This document shows, piece after piece, positions 7,226 to 14,290 of a stretch of 22,254 bases of DNA. Location of the stretch: contig JAJZVM010000061.1 of NCBI GenBank assembly GCA_021845645.1, positions 1 through 22,254 of the forward strand, in the 5' to 3' direction. This stretch comes from Bacillota bacterium (GTDB lineage Bacteria > Bacillota_E > JAJZYS01 > JAJYTV01). The notes below the pieces were generated by a model, which was not told where the DNA came from, did not search any database, and was given only the letters and a program-made list of their open reading frames with translations. Every line of letters starts with the position of its first letter. Within the stretch, counting starts at the first letter, position 1. A program made the translations under genes and the position numbers.

Positions 7226-7480
7226 AGTCGGGTGGGCCGTCCAAGACTTGGCTCGCGAGGCGTCCGCCCAGGGGTGCCGGGCCGCCGGCGCGCAAACCGG
7301 CCGAGCGACGGGCAAGCCTTGGGACCGTGCCGGGGGCCGCCGCGAACGCCGAGCCTCAGCTGTCGCCGCCGTCACCGCCACGGTGACCCGTCGCCTTGCC
7401 GGGCAGCGGCACCTCCGAGCCCCAGCGCCCACGGTGCAGCATCGGGCCAGATGCCTCCTCCGGCGCTTTTGCGCCGGCTC
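7226..7480. other. Non-coding GC-rich interval downstream of trmFO
   Basis: Between the transposase remnant and the trmFO stop I see no supported gene. The stretch returns to high GC. It holds two short perfect hairpins: GTCACCG/CGGTGAC with a 3-nt loop at 7371-7387, and CCGGCGC/GCGCCGG at 7460-7477. The open frames crossing it have arginine- and alanine-rich products with no ribosome sites and look like chance high-GC frames. Confidence 0.5.
7460..7477 (-). terminator. Hairpin just after trmFO, possible terminator
   Basis: A 7-bp all-GC stem with a 4-nt loop (AAAA on the minus strand) starts 3 nt after the trmFO stop codon. There is no U tract behind it, so it may be an inefficient or Rho-assisted terminator, or a 3'-end stabilising hairpin. 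Confidence 0.35.
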
Positions 7481-8827
7481 TCAGGGCCCTGACGGCGCCG
7501 CCGGCCCCGCTGCCGCCAGCTCCACGCCCTGCCCTGCCGCGAACGCCACGAAGTCCCGCATGGCGCGCTCGGCCATGGCCGCCTTGCGCTGCTCCTTGCG
7601 CTTCGGCGGGTCGGGCAGCGGCTCCATCAGGCCGAAGGCCACGTGCATCGGCTGGAACGATGCTTGATCGGACGACGCGACATAGCGGAAGAGACCGCCG
7701 ATCGCCGTCGTTGCGGGCCAGGCGAGCGGAGAGTCCCCGCGCAGGACTCGAGCCAGGTTGATCCCCGCGACGAGGCCGCCCGCGGCCGCTTCCACGTAGC
7801 CCTCGCTGCCGACGATCTGTCCGGCGAAGAAGAGGTCCTGTCGCAGGCGCGTCTGCAGCGTCGGCAGGAGGATGGCGGGACTTTTCAGGAACGTGTTCCG
7901 GTGGATGACGCCATAGCGCTCGAACTCGGCCTGCCGCAGGGCGGGGATCAGGCGGAAGACGCGTTCCTGCTCGCCAAAGCGCAGACCGGTCTGGCAGCCC
8001 ACGAGGTTCCAGAGCGTGCCTTCGCGATCCTCGCGGCGCAGCTGGAGCACCGCGTGGGGCCGGCTGCCGTCGGGCTGCCGCAGGCCGACTGGACGCATCG
8101 GGCCGAAACGCAGCGTGTCCTGGCCGCGCCGCGCCAGGACCTCGACAGGCAGGCACGCCTCGAAGTAGCGCTCGTCCTCGAACGTTTCTCGCGCATGTCC
8201 CTCGGCCCCTTGCAGCGCCTGCCAGAAGGTGTCGTATTCCTCTGGCGTCATGGGGCAGTTGGCGAACGCTTCCGCTTCGCCCTTGCCGTAGCGGCTGGCG
8301 AAGTACACCTTGGACCAGTCGATCGACTCGCCTGTGACGATCGGCGAGGCGGCGTCCCAGTAGGCCAGGTCCCCTTCGCCGAGCAGGGAGCCGATGGCAT
8401 CGTGCAGGCCCGGCGAAGTGAGCGGCCCCGTCGCGACGACAGCGGGCCCCTCCGGCACTTGCGTTAGCTCGGCGCGCACGATTTCGATGCGGGGGTGTCC
8501 TGCGACGTGGTCCGTCACGTCGGCCGAAAATCTGTCGCGGTCCAGCGTGAGCGCGGTGCCGCCCGGGATGCGGTGGCGATCGCCGAGGCGGATGATCAGG
8601 GAGCCGAGGCGACGCATCTCCGCCTTCAGCAGCCCAACCGGGTGGTCCAGTGCTTCCGAGCGGAAGGTGTTGGAGCAGACGAGTTCCGCCAGTTCGCCAG
8701 TATGGTGGGCAGGGCTCATGCGCAGCGGCCGCATCTCGTACAGGCGCACCCGCAGGCCCCGCTCCGCGAGCTGCCAGGCGGCCTCGCTGCCCGCAAGCCC
8801 GCCGCCGACGACGGTCACGTCGGTCAT
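7481..8827 (-). CDS. trmFO: Methylenetetrahydrofolate--tRNA-(uracil-5-)-methyltransferase
   Basis: TrmFO makes 5-methyluridine at position 54 of the tRNA T-loop using methylenetetrahydrofolate and FAD. The 448-residue product is full length for the family. It begins with the FAD-binding VVGGGLAGSEAAWQLAERG, continues with YEMRPLRMSPAHHTGELAEL and VCSNTFRSEA, whose cysteine (residue 51) aligns with the FAD-contacting Cys53 of the Bacillus enzyme. Later blocks include ANCPMTPEEYDTFW, LRFGPMRPVGL, NTFLKSPAILLPTLQTR and LFFAGQIVGSEGYVEAAAGG, all diagnostic. The ATG start has a strong AAGGAGGT ribosome site 8 nt upstream. In many Bacillota it lies between topA and xerC; here it stands alone, divergent from the peptide transport operon. 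Confidence 0.96.
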   Translation of the reverse strand: MTDVTVVGGGLAGSEAAWQLAERGLRVRLYEMRPLRMSPAHHTGELAELVCSNTFRSEALDHPVGLLKAEMRRLGSLIIRLGDRHRIPGGTALTLDRDRFSADVTDHVAGHPRIEIVRAELTQVPEGPAVVATGPLTSPGLHDAIGSLLGEGDLAYWDAASPIVTGESIDWSKVYFASRYGKGEAEAFANCPMTPEEYDTFWQALQGAEGHARETFEDERYFEACLPVEVLARRGQDTLRFGPMRPVGLRQPDGSRPHAVLQLRREDREGTLWNLVGCQTGLRFGEQERVFRLIPALRQAEFERYGVIHRNTFLKSPAILLPTLQTRLRQDLFFAGQIVGSEGYVEAAAGGLVAGINLARVLRGDSPLAWPATTAIGGLFRYVASSDQASFQPMHVAFGLMEPLPDPPKRKEQRKAAMAERAMRDFVAFAAGQGVELAAAGPAAPSGP

Positions 8828-9124
8828 GGGGCACTACCTCCTTCGCCTTGCCAGGGACACGGTCGCGCCGCAACGGCGACGGCCGCACCCAATCCCTCTT
8901 CACGGCCCTTGGCTGGCCTTCCTGCAAGCGTGCCAGGCCCAAAGGAGGTCATGCGCCGGTGTGGTCACGGCGGGACTTTTCCTGCAATCGCGGCCCTGAA
9001 GAAACTGAGCCGGCACTTTGGCGCAAAAAAGCGCGGCGACGTGGCCTCACATGCAGGTAGCAGGTCCATTCTGAAGAAAATTTAACAGGCATTTCGGAAA
9101 TTCGAAGGAGGCGTCGTCCGTTCC
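8828..9124. other. Divergent intergenic region between trmFO and the peptide transport operon
   Basis: This interval must carry promoters for both directions. The last 60 nt before the binding-protein gene are relatively AT-rich (AAAATTTAACAGG, TTTCGGAAATTCG), but I cannot assign a convincing -35/-10 pair. An AAAGGAGGT sits at 8941-8949 only 1 nt before an ATG that opens a 44-codon frame. No tRNA, riboswitch or T-box structure was recognised. Confidence 0.45.
8951..9085 (+). CDS. Candidate small basic protein, 44 residues
   Basis: The frame opens with ATG immediately after a perfect AAAGGAGGT (only 1 nt apart, shorter than optimal) and ends at TAA 39 nt before the binding-protein gene. The product is basic, with LKKLSRHFGAKKRGD and a C-terminal ILKKI. 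I do not recognise it. The poor spacing and the chance of such frames in GC-rich DNA keep this tentative; it could instead be a leader region of the transport operon. Confidence 0.2.
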   Translation: MRRCGHGGTFPAIAALKKLSRHFGAKKRGDVASHAGSRSILKKI

Positions 9125-10696
9125 ATGGCCAAGCTGAGTGCCCGACATGCCGCTCTCGGGACTGCCCTAGTCCTCGCTACCAGCCTGCTTGCAGCTTGCG
9201 GCTCATCCCCCGCAAGCACGAAATCGACCAATCCGGCGAATCAGGCCCTGGTACTCCTGCAGAATTATGACGTGACCAGCATGGATCCAGCGATCGCGTA
9301 CGACCCGCCCAGCAGCCAGGTGGTCAGCCTGGCCTACGGCACGCTCCTTACGCTCAAGGGCAGCAGCACCGAGCTCGCCCCCGGCCTCGCGACCTCCTGG
9401 CAGAGCTCCGCAGGCGGCAAGGTCTGGACGTTCAGCCTGCGCAAGGGCATCCACTTTGCCGACGGTTCCGCGTTCAACAGCCAGGCGGTCAAGTTCGCCT
9501 TCGAGCGCACGATCAAGATGAATCAGGGTCCCGCCTGGATGCTCGACGTGATCAAGTCCATCGCGACGCCATCGCCTGACAAGGTCGTCATCACGCTCAA
9601 GTACGCATACCAGCCGTTCATCTACTCGCTCGCCCAGCCCTCGGGCACCGCGATCATCAGTCCCGCCGGCGTGAAGAAGCACGGCAACGCCTGGTTCCAG
9701 AACCACACCGACGGCACCGGCCCGTACCAGGCCAGCCAGTGGGTGCACGGCCAGCAGGTCGTCATGGTGCGCAACCCCCACTACTGGCAGGGCTGGCAGG
9801 GTGACCACTTCAACAAGGTCATCCTCAAGATCGTGACCGAGCCTTCGACACAGCAGATGCTGCTCCAGACGGGCGGCGCGGACATGAACATCGCCTTCCC
9901 GCTCAGCAACGTCTCGCAGCTCAAGAACCAGAAGGGGCTCAAGGTCCTGACCGAACCGGGCCTCAACATCCTCTACATCGGCCTGAACAACAAGACGGGC
10001 CCGACAGCCAACCAGCTCGTCCGCCAGGCGCTCTCCTACACGCTCGACTACCAGGGCGCCGTGAAGGAGATCTACAGCGGCTACGCCCAGCAGGCCAAGG
10101 GCCCGCTGCCGCCAGCCCTGTGGGGCTACGACGCCTCTCTGCCGCAGTACCACCTGGACCTCGCGAAGGCCAAGCAGCTGCTCACCCAGGCGGGCTACCC
10201 GCACGGCTTCCCGATGACCATCACAGTCGAGGAGAACCCGCTCTACCAGCAGGTGGTCGAGAGCTGGCAGAGCACCTTGAAGCAGATCGGCATCACCGCC
10301 ACGATCACGACCATGCCCTGGGCGACGGAGTACAAGAAGATCTCCGTGCTCAAGACGGCGCCGAGCGCCTTCATCACGAGCTGGTACGCCGACTTCGCCG
10401 ACCCGGACGACTTCCTCTACCCGCAGTACGCCTCGAACCAGCAGGGCACCGTCGGCTTCAACCTAGAGTGGTACGGCAACCCGCAGGTGGACAAGCTGCT
10501 GAACCAGGCGCGCGTCACGCCGGACCACCAGCAGCGCATCACTCTCTACCAGCAGGTGCAGAAGCTCCTCATCCAGCAGGCGCCGGCGATCTGGGTCCTT
10601 GACCAGAAGACCGCCGTTGTCGAGCGCAGCAACGTGCACGGCTACGTGTACAACGCGCTGTGGCCGGTGAACGCCTACTCGATGACCAAGAACTAG
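9125..10696 (+). CDS. ABC transporter peptide-binding lipoprotein (family 5)
   Basis: A 523-residue extracytoplasmic solute-binding protein of the SBP_bac_5 / DppA-OppA type. The signal peptide ends in a lipobox (LLAAC, Cys25), followed by a Ser/Thr/Asn-rich linker typical of Gram-positive lipoproteins. Family signatures are visible: LAPGLATSWQSS, WTFSLRKGIHFADGSAFNSQ just after residue 100, DGTGPYQASQW, NPHYW, and RQALSYTLD in the second lobe. It captures oligopeptides (or another family-5 ligand) for the two permeases encoded downstream; the two peptidase genes behind them favour peptides. AAGGAGG lies 13 nt before the ATG, which is long, but no nearer start is available. A GC-rich hairpin follows the stop codon, which may raise its level relative to the permeases. 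Confidence 0.93.
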   Translation: MAKLSARHAALGTALVLATSLLAACGSSPASTKSTNPANQALVLLQNYDVTSMDPAIAYDPPSSQVVSLAYGTLLTLKGSSTELAPGLATSWQSSAGGKVWTFSLRKGIHFADGSAFNSQAVKFAFERTIKMNQGPAWMLDVIKSIATPSPDKVVITLKYAYQPFIYSLAQPSGTAIISPAGVKKHGNAWFQNHTDGTGPYQASQWVHGQQVVMVRNPHYWQGWQGDHFNKVILKIVTEPSTQQMLLQTGGADMNIAFPLSNVSQLKNQKGLKVLTEPGLNILYIGLNNKTGPTANQLVRQALSYTLDYQGAVKEIYSGYAQQAKGPLPPALWGYDASLPQYHLDLAKAKQLLTQAGYPHGFPMTITVEENPLYQQVVESWQSTLKQIGITATITTMPWATEYKKISVLKTAPSAFITSWYADFADPDDFLYPQYASNQQGTVGFNLEWYGNPQVDKLLNQARVTPDHQQRITLYQQVQKLLIQQAPAIWVLDQKTAVVERSNVHGYVYNALWPVNAYSMTKN

Positions 10697-10708
10697 CCTT
10701 CCCGCGGG

Positions 10709-10742
10709 CGCGGGCGGGCGGCCCCTGGGCGGCCCGCCCGCG
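10709..10742 (+). terminator. Large GC hairpin between binding-protein and permease genes
   Basis: Arms CGCGGGCGGGC (10709-10719) and GCCCGCCCGCG (10732-10742) pair over 11 bp, and GCCC/GGGC inside the loop can extend the stem. Only a C-rich stretch with TTT follows. In transport operons such a structure after the binding-protein gene usually acts as a partial terminator or mRNA-stabilising element; that role is inferred. Confidence 0.5.
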
Positions 10743-10774
10743 TCCCCTTTCCCTGCGACTGGGGGGTCGACTGC

Positions 10775-11782
10775 TTGTTCTCCTTCATCGTGCGGCGTCT
10801 CGGGCAGCTGATCCTCGTGCTTTTCGGCATGCTCGTCTTGACATTCTACGTCTCGCACATGGTGCCGGGCGACCCGGCCCGCCTCGCCGCAGGCCTGCAC
10901 GCGACGCAGTCCCAGGTCAACCAGGTCAGGCGGCAGTTCGGTCTGAACCTGCCGCTCACCGCGCAGTTCGTGCGCTACGCGGCGAACCTCCTGCACGGCA
11001 ATCTCGGCCTGTCGATCCTGACCCGCAATCCCGTGTCTGCCGACCTCGGCGCGTACTTCCCCGCCACGCTCGAGATCACCCTCACGGCGCTTTTGATCGT
11101 GCTCGTCGTCGGCATCCCGCTCGGCGTCGTCAGCGCCGTGCGCCGCGACGGCATGCCTGACCACTTCTCGCGCGTCTTCGCCCTCCTCGGCGTCTCGATG
11201 CCGCCGTTCTGGCTCGCGGTGCTGCTGCAGGAGGTGTTCGCGCAGAAGCTCGGCTGGCTGCCGGTCGGCGGCATGCTCTCGAGCTACCTGACACCGCCGG
11301 GCCACATCACGGGCCTCTACGTGCTCGACAGCCTCTTTACGGGCAACTGGCCGGACTTCACCTCGGCCTTCGCGTCGCTCATCCTGCCTTCCGTGACCCT
11401 CGCCTTCGGCTCGCTCGCGATCATGACGCGCATGGTGCGCGCCAAGCTGCTCGACGTGCTGCATCAGGACTTCATCCGCACCGCGCGCGCAAAGGGACTG
11501 CCGGAGCGGCGCGTCATCTACATCCACGCCCTGAAGAACGCCCTGCCGCCGGCCGTCACGGTGATCGGCCTGCAGGTGGGCTCGCTGCTGCAGGGAGCCG
11601 TGCTCGTCGAGGCGATCTTCGCCTGGCCCGGCGTCGGCACCTACGCCCTGCAGGCCTCGGAGGGCCTCGACTTCCCGGCGATCCTCGGCTTCACCCTGCT
11701 CGTCTCCGTCGTCTACGTGCTGATCAACACCATCGTCGACATCCTCTACGCCTTCCTCGACCCGCGCATCAGCTACTCCTGA
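10775..11782 (+). CDS. Peptide ABC transporter permease, DppB/OppB type
   Basis: A 335-residue inner-membrane permease. It has the family's N-terminal segment (FSFIVRRLGQLILVLFGML, first membrane helix), the periplasmic VPGDPARLAAG and RRQFGLNLPL, then TLEITLTALLIVLVVGIPLG, and the EAA loop for ATPase contact (FIRTARAKGLPERRVIYIHA), followed by LVEAIFAWPGVGTYALQA and a last helix ending LDPRISYS. These are diagnostic of DppB/OppB proteins. The TTG start follows GGGGGG by 8 nt. It pairs with the permease gene 13 nt downstream; no ATP-binding subunit is encoded in this window, so a shared or distant ATPase must power it. Confidence 0.94.
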   Translation: MFSFIVRRLGQLILVLFGMLVLTFYVSHMVPGDPARLAAGLHATQSQVNQVRRQFGLNLPLTAQFVRYAANLLHGNLGLSILTRNPVSADLGAYFPATLEITLTALLIVLVVGIPLGVVSAVRRDGMPDHFSRVFALLGVSMPPFWLAVLLQEVFAQKLGWLPVGGMLSSYLTPPGHITGLYVLDSLFTGNWPDFTSAFASLILPSVTLAFGSLAIMTRMVRAKLLDVLHQDFIRTARAKGLPERRVIYIHALKNALPPAVTVIGLQVGSLLQGAVLVEAIFAWPGVGTYALQASEGLDFPAILGFTLLVSVVYVLINTIVDILYAFLDPRISYS

Positions 11783-11795
11783 GAGGTGAGCAGTC

Positions 11796-12683
11796 TTGGC
11801 TTTGCAGACGGTGCCGCGTCCTGAGGCGACAGAGCCGGCGCCGAGGAAGCGCAGCATCCTGAGGCCGCTCATCCGAAACCGCCTTTCACTCGGCGGCGGC
11901 GTGCTGGCGGCGCTTTTCCTCGTCTTCGCGGCGATCGGCCCCTACCTCGCGCCGTTCAACCCCACCTTGGTGCAGCTGCAGAACCGCTTCCTGCCGCCGG
12001 GCGCCCAGGGGCACGTCCTGGGCACCGATGAGCTCGGCCGGGACATCCTGAGCCGCCTACTCGCCGGCGACCGCTACGCCCTCGAAGTGGCGGTGCTTGT
12101 CCTCGGCATCGCTCTCGCGGTCGGGTTCCTGGTCGGCGCCGCGGCCGGCCTGGGCAGCCGCTGGCTCGACGACACCCTGATGCGGGTGACGGACATGTTC
12201 CTCGCGTTCCCGCCGCTCGTGCTGGCCATGGCGGTGGCGGCGGCGCTCGGTCCCTCGCTCGTCCACGCGATGCTCGCGATGGCGGTGGTCTGGTGGCCCG
12301 TCTACGCGAGGCTCATACGCGGACAGCTGCTCATCCTGAGGCATGCCGACTATGTCGAGGCTGCCCTGGCCTCCGGCGCCCCGCGCCTGCGCGTCCTGCT
12401 GCGCCACATCGTGCCGAACATGCTCGACCCCATCCTGGTCCAGCTGACCATGGACGTCGGCAACGCGATCCTCACCGCCGCGAGCCTGGCGTTCGTCGGG
12501 CTCGGCGCGCAGCCGCCCAGCCCCGACTGGGGCCTGATGGTGGCGACCGGCCGGCTCTACGTCCTGCAGCAGTGGTGGATCGTCACATTCCCGGGCCTCG
12601 CGATCCTGGTCGTCGTCCTCGCCTTCAACCTGCTGGGCGACGGGCTGCGCGACGTGCTCGACCCCACCCTGCAGCAGAGGTGA
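11796..12683 (+). CDS. Peptide ABC transporter permease, DppC/OppC type
   Basis: A 295-residue permease with a cytoplasmic N-terminus (about 30 residues, Pro/Arg-rich), a first membrane helix (GGGVLAALFLVFAAIGPYLA), the family segment HVLGTDELGRDILSRLLAGD, the AFPPLVLAMAVAAALG helix, the EAA loop (YVEAALASGAPRLRVLLRHI) and the C-terminal FNLLGDGLRDVLDP, which is almost invariant in DppC/OppC proteins. The TTG start lies behind AGAGGTGAG. Only 13 nt separate it from the DppB-type gene, and a M28 peptidase gene begins 5 nt after its stop, so the three are co-transcribed. It forms the second half of the heterodimeric channel. Confidence 0.94.
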   Translation: MALQTVPRPEATEPAPRKRSILRPLIRNRLSLGGGVLAALFLVFAAIGPYLAPFNPTLVQLQNRFLPPGAQGHVLGTDELGRDILSRLLAGDRYALEVAVLVLGIALAVGFLVGAAAGLGSRWLDDTLMRVTDMFLAFPPLVLAMAVAAALGPSLVHAMLAMAVVWWPVYARLIRGQLLILRHADYVEAALASGAPRLRVLLRHIVPNMLDPILVQLTMDVGNAILTAASLAFVGLGAQPPSPDWGLMVATGRLYVLQQWWIVTFPGLAILVVVLAFNLLGDGLRDVLDPTLQQR

Positions 12684-12688
12684 GCAGT

Positions 12689-14290
12689 TTGGTCGGGATC
12701 GACCGGGCACGCCTGCTGGAACATCTGCGATTCTTCTCGACCGAGACGCCCAACCGCGCCGCAGGTTCGGCTGATGAGGCGCGAGCCGCCGACTACGCCG
12801 CCGAAAACCTGCGCGCAGCCGGCTGGCGGGTTGCTTTCGAGCCATTCGAGACGCTGACGAGCCGGGTGCGCGAAACTGTCGTCTCGGTCTCGGGCGATCG
12901 GGATCTGCCCGCCGTGGGCATCGGCTACGCGACGCCGCGCGGCTCCGGCCGCTTCCTCGACCTCGTCGACGCGGGCGACGGCAGCCTCGCGGCCTACAAT
13001 GGCGTCGATGCGGCCGGCAAGGCGGTGCTCGTCGCCGCCGGCGGGCCGAGCGTGCCCGACAAGAGCTTCATCGCGCACCGCAAGGGGGCTGCGGCCGTCC
13101 TGCTCGCGAGCCCGCCGTCGCCGGAGCCCAGCCTCGCCCTGCGCGCCCAGAAGGGCGTCTGGGGGCCGCCGCTGCCCGAGGATCTCCTGGACCTTCCCGA
13201 CGTCACTGCGGTCAGCCTCACGCACCAGGGCGGTCAGCGTCTGCGCGAGCTTCTGCGCCTGCGTGGCCGCGTGCAGGTGCGGCTCGGCCATGCGGCCGAG
13301 ACCCTCTGGCGGCCACTGCGGCAACTGGTCGCCAGGTTCGGCCCGGACGAGGCCGAATTCGTCCTGCTGCACGGCCACCTCGACGCGTGGAGCCCAGGCG
13401 TGACCGACAACGCCACAGGCATCGCCGCCCTGCTCGAGACGGGGCGCGCCCTGGCGCAGGGACCCGTACCGCCGCGCGGCCTGCGCCTCGCCCTCTGGAC
13501 AGGCCACGAGGTCGAGGAGGCGTCCGGGTCGGCAGCCTTTGTCGAAGCCCACTGGGCCGAACTGCGGCGCTGCGTTGCCCACCTCAACGTAGACTCGCCA
13601 GGCTGCGAGGGCGGCGAGCGCGTCATCCTCTACCGCAGCCTGGAGCTGCGCACGCTGGCGAGCAGCGTGCTCGCGGCCGAGGGTGTGCCTCTGGCCCGGG
13701 AACTGCCCCTGGCGAAGGAGTCGGACAATTCCTTCGCGCTCGCGGGGGTGCCCGGGCTTGGCGTGGTCCCCGCGGGCGAAAGCGTTGGCACAGCCCCTGG
13801 CCAACGGGTTGCGCCGCTCTGGTGGATGCACACGGACCGCGACACCATCGAGCGCGTCCGGCCCGATCTGTTGGTGCGCGACACGGCGCTCGCGCTCAAG
13901 CTGGCGCGTGTCCTCGCGCGCAGGCCCACCCTGCACGACTTCGCTCCCGTCCAAGACCTCCTGCACGACACACTCGCACAACTCGGCGACCCGTCCCTTC
14001 TGGCGGCCTGGCCGAAGGCGGCGAAGGCGCTGGCAGGGGTCCGCAGCGGCGAGGGGGCACGCCACGTCTCGCGCCTTCTGCTCGCCACCCTCGGCACGCG
14101 CGGCGGGCGCCTGCACCAGGACCGCTACGGCGACCCGCACTACGCGTACGAATACCCCGGCATCGCGCACCTCCTGGGAGCCGACGCGCCGGAGCACACG
14201 CTCCTGCCGGCCCGCCTGCGCGAGCGCAACCGCTTGGACGATCTCATCCACGCGCTGCAGAGTTTGGAGGCGTCACCTGATGGACCGTGA
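12689..14290 (+). CDS. M28-family zinc peptidase (aminopeptidase-like), probably cytoplasmic
   Basis: A 533-residue protein without a signal peptide. The M28 metal site is recognisable: His230 and Asp232 in HGHLDAW, Asp240 in VTDNATG, Glu274 in TGHEVEEASGS, Asp302 in NVDSPG and His381 in WWMHTDRDT. The usual Glu-Glu dyad (catalytic base plus ligand) reads His273-Glu274, a variant seen in some M28 relatives. Residues 70-200 resemble the PA-like inserted domain. The C-terminal 130 residues are helical and unassigned. I chose the TTG at 12689 because the upstream AGAGGTGAGCAGT is identical to that before the DppC-type gene; a GTG overlapping the previous stop (12680) is the alternative. It likely cuts imported peptides. 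Frame openness further upstream overlaps the permease gene and is not coding. Confidence 0.88.
   Translation: MVGIDRARLLEHLRFFSTETPNRAAGSADEARAADYAAENLRAAGWRVAFEPFETLTSRVRETVVSVSGDRDLPAVGIGYATPRGSGRFLDLVDAGDGSLAAYNGVDAAGKAVLVAAGGPSVPDKSFIAHRKGAAAVLLASPPSPEPSLALRAQKGVWGPPLPEDLLDLPDVTAVSLTHQGGQRLRELLRLRGRVQVRLGHAAETLWRPLRQLVARFGPDEAEFVLLHGHLDAWSPGVTDNATGIAALLETGRALAQGPVPPRGLRLALWTGHEVEEASGSAAFVEAHWAELRRCVAHLNVDSPGCEGGERVILYRSLELRTLASSVLAAEGVPLARELPLAKESDNSFALAGVPGLGVVPAGESVGTAPGQRVAPLWWMHTDRDTIERVRPDLLVRDTALALKLARVLARRPTLHDFAPVQDLLHDTLAQLGDPSLLAAWPKAAKALAGVRSGEGARHVSRLLLATLGTRGGRLHQDRYGDPHYAYEYPGIAHLLGADAPEHTLLPARLRERNRLDDLIHALQSLEASPDGP

Noticed and set aside
7356..8942. A 528-codon minus-strand frame overlapping trmFO
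   Set aside because: Out of frame with TrmFO, Arg/Pro-rich, no recognisable domain.
9005..9045. GCGC-AAAAAA-GCGC element as a terminator or regulatory hairpin
   Set aside because: The stem is only 4 bp, too weak to support a call.
10463..11872. A 469-codon minus-strand frame rich in Asp, Glu, His and Arg
   Set aside because: It is antisense to the DppB-type permease; the acidic/basic repeats come from complementing GC-rich membrane-protein codons.
12293..12688. N-terminal extension of the M28 peptidase frame into the DppC gene
   Set aside because: It overlaps a strongly conserved permease in another frame, and a good start with a ribosome site exists at 12689.
12557..14251. A 564-codon minus-strand frame
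   Set aside because: Antisense to the M28 peptidase, whose metal-site motifs are unmistakable; no family features on the minus strand.
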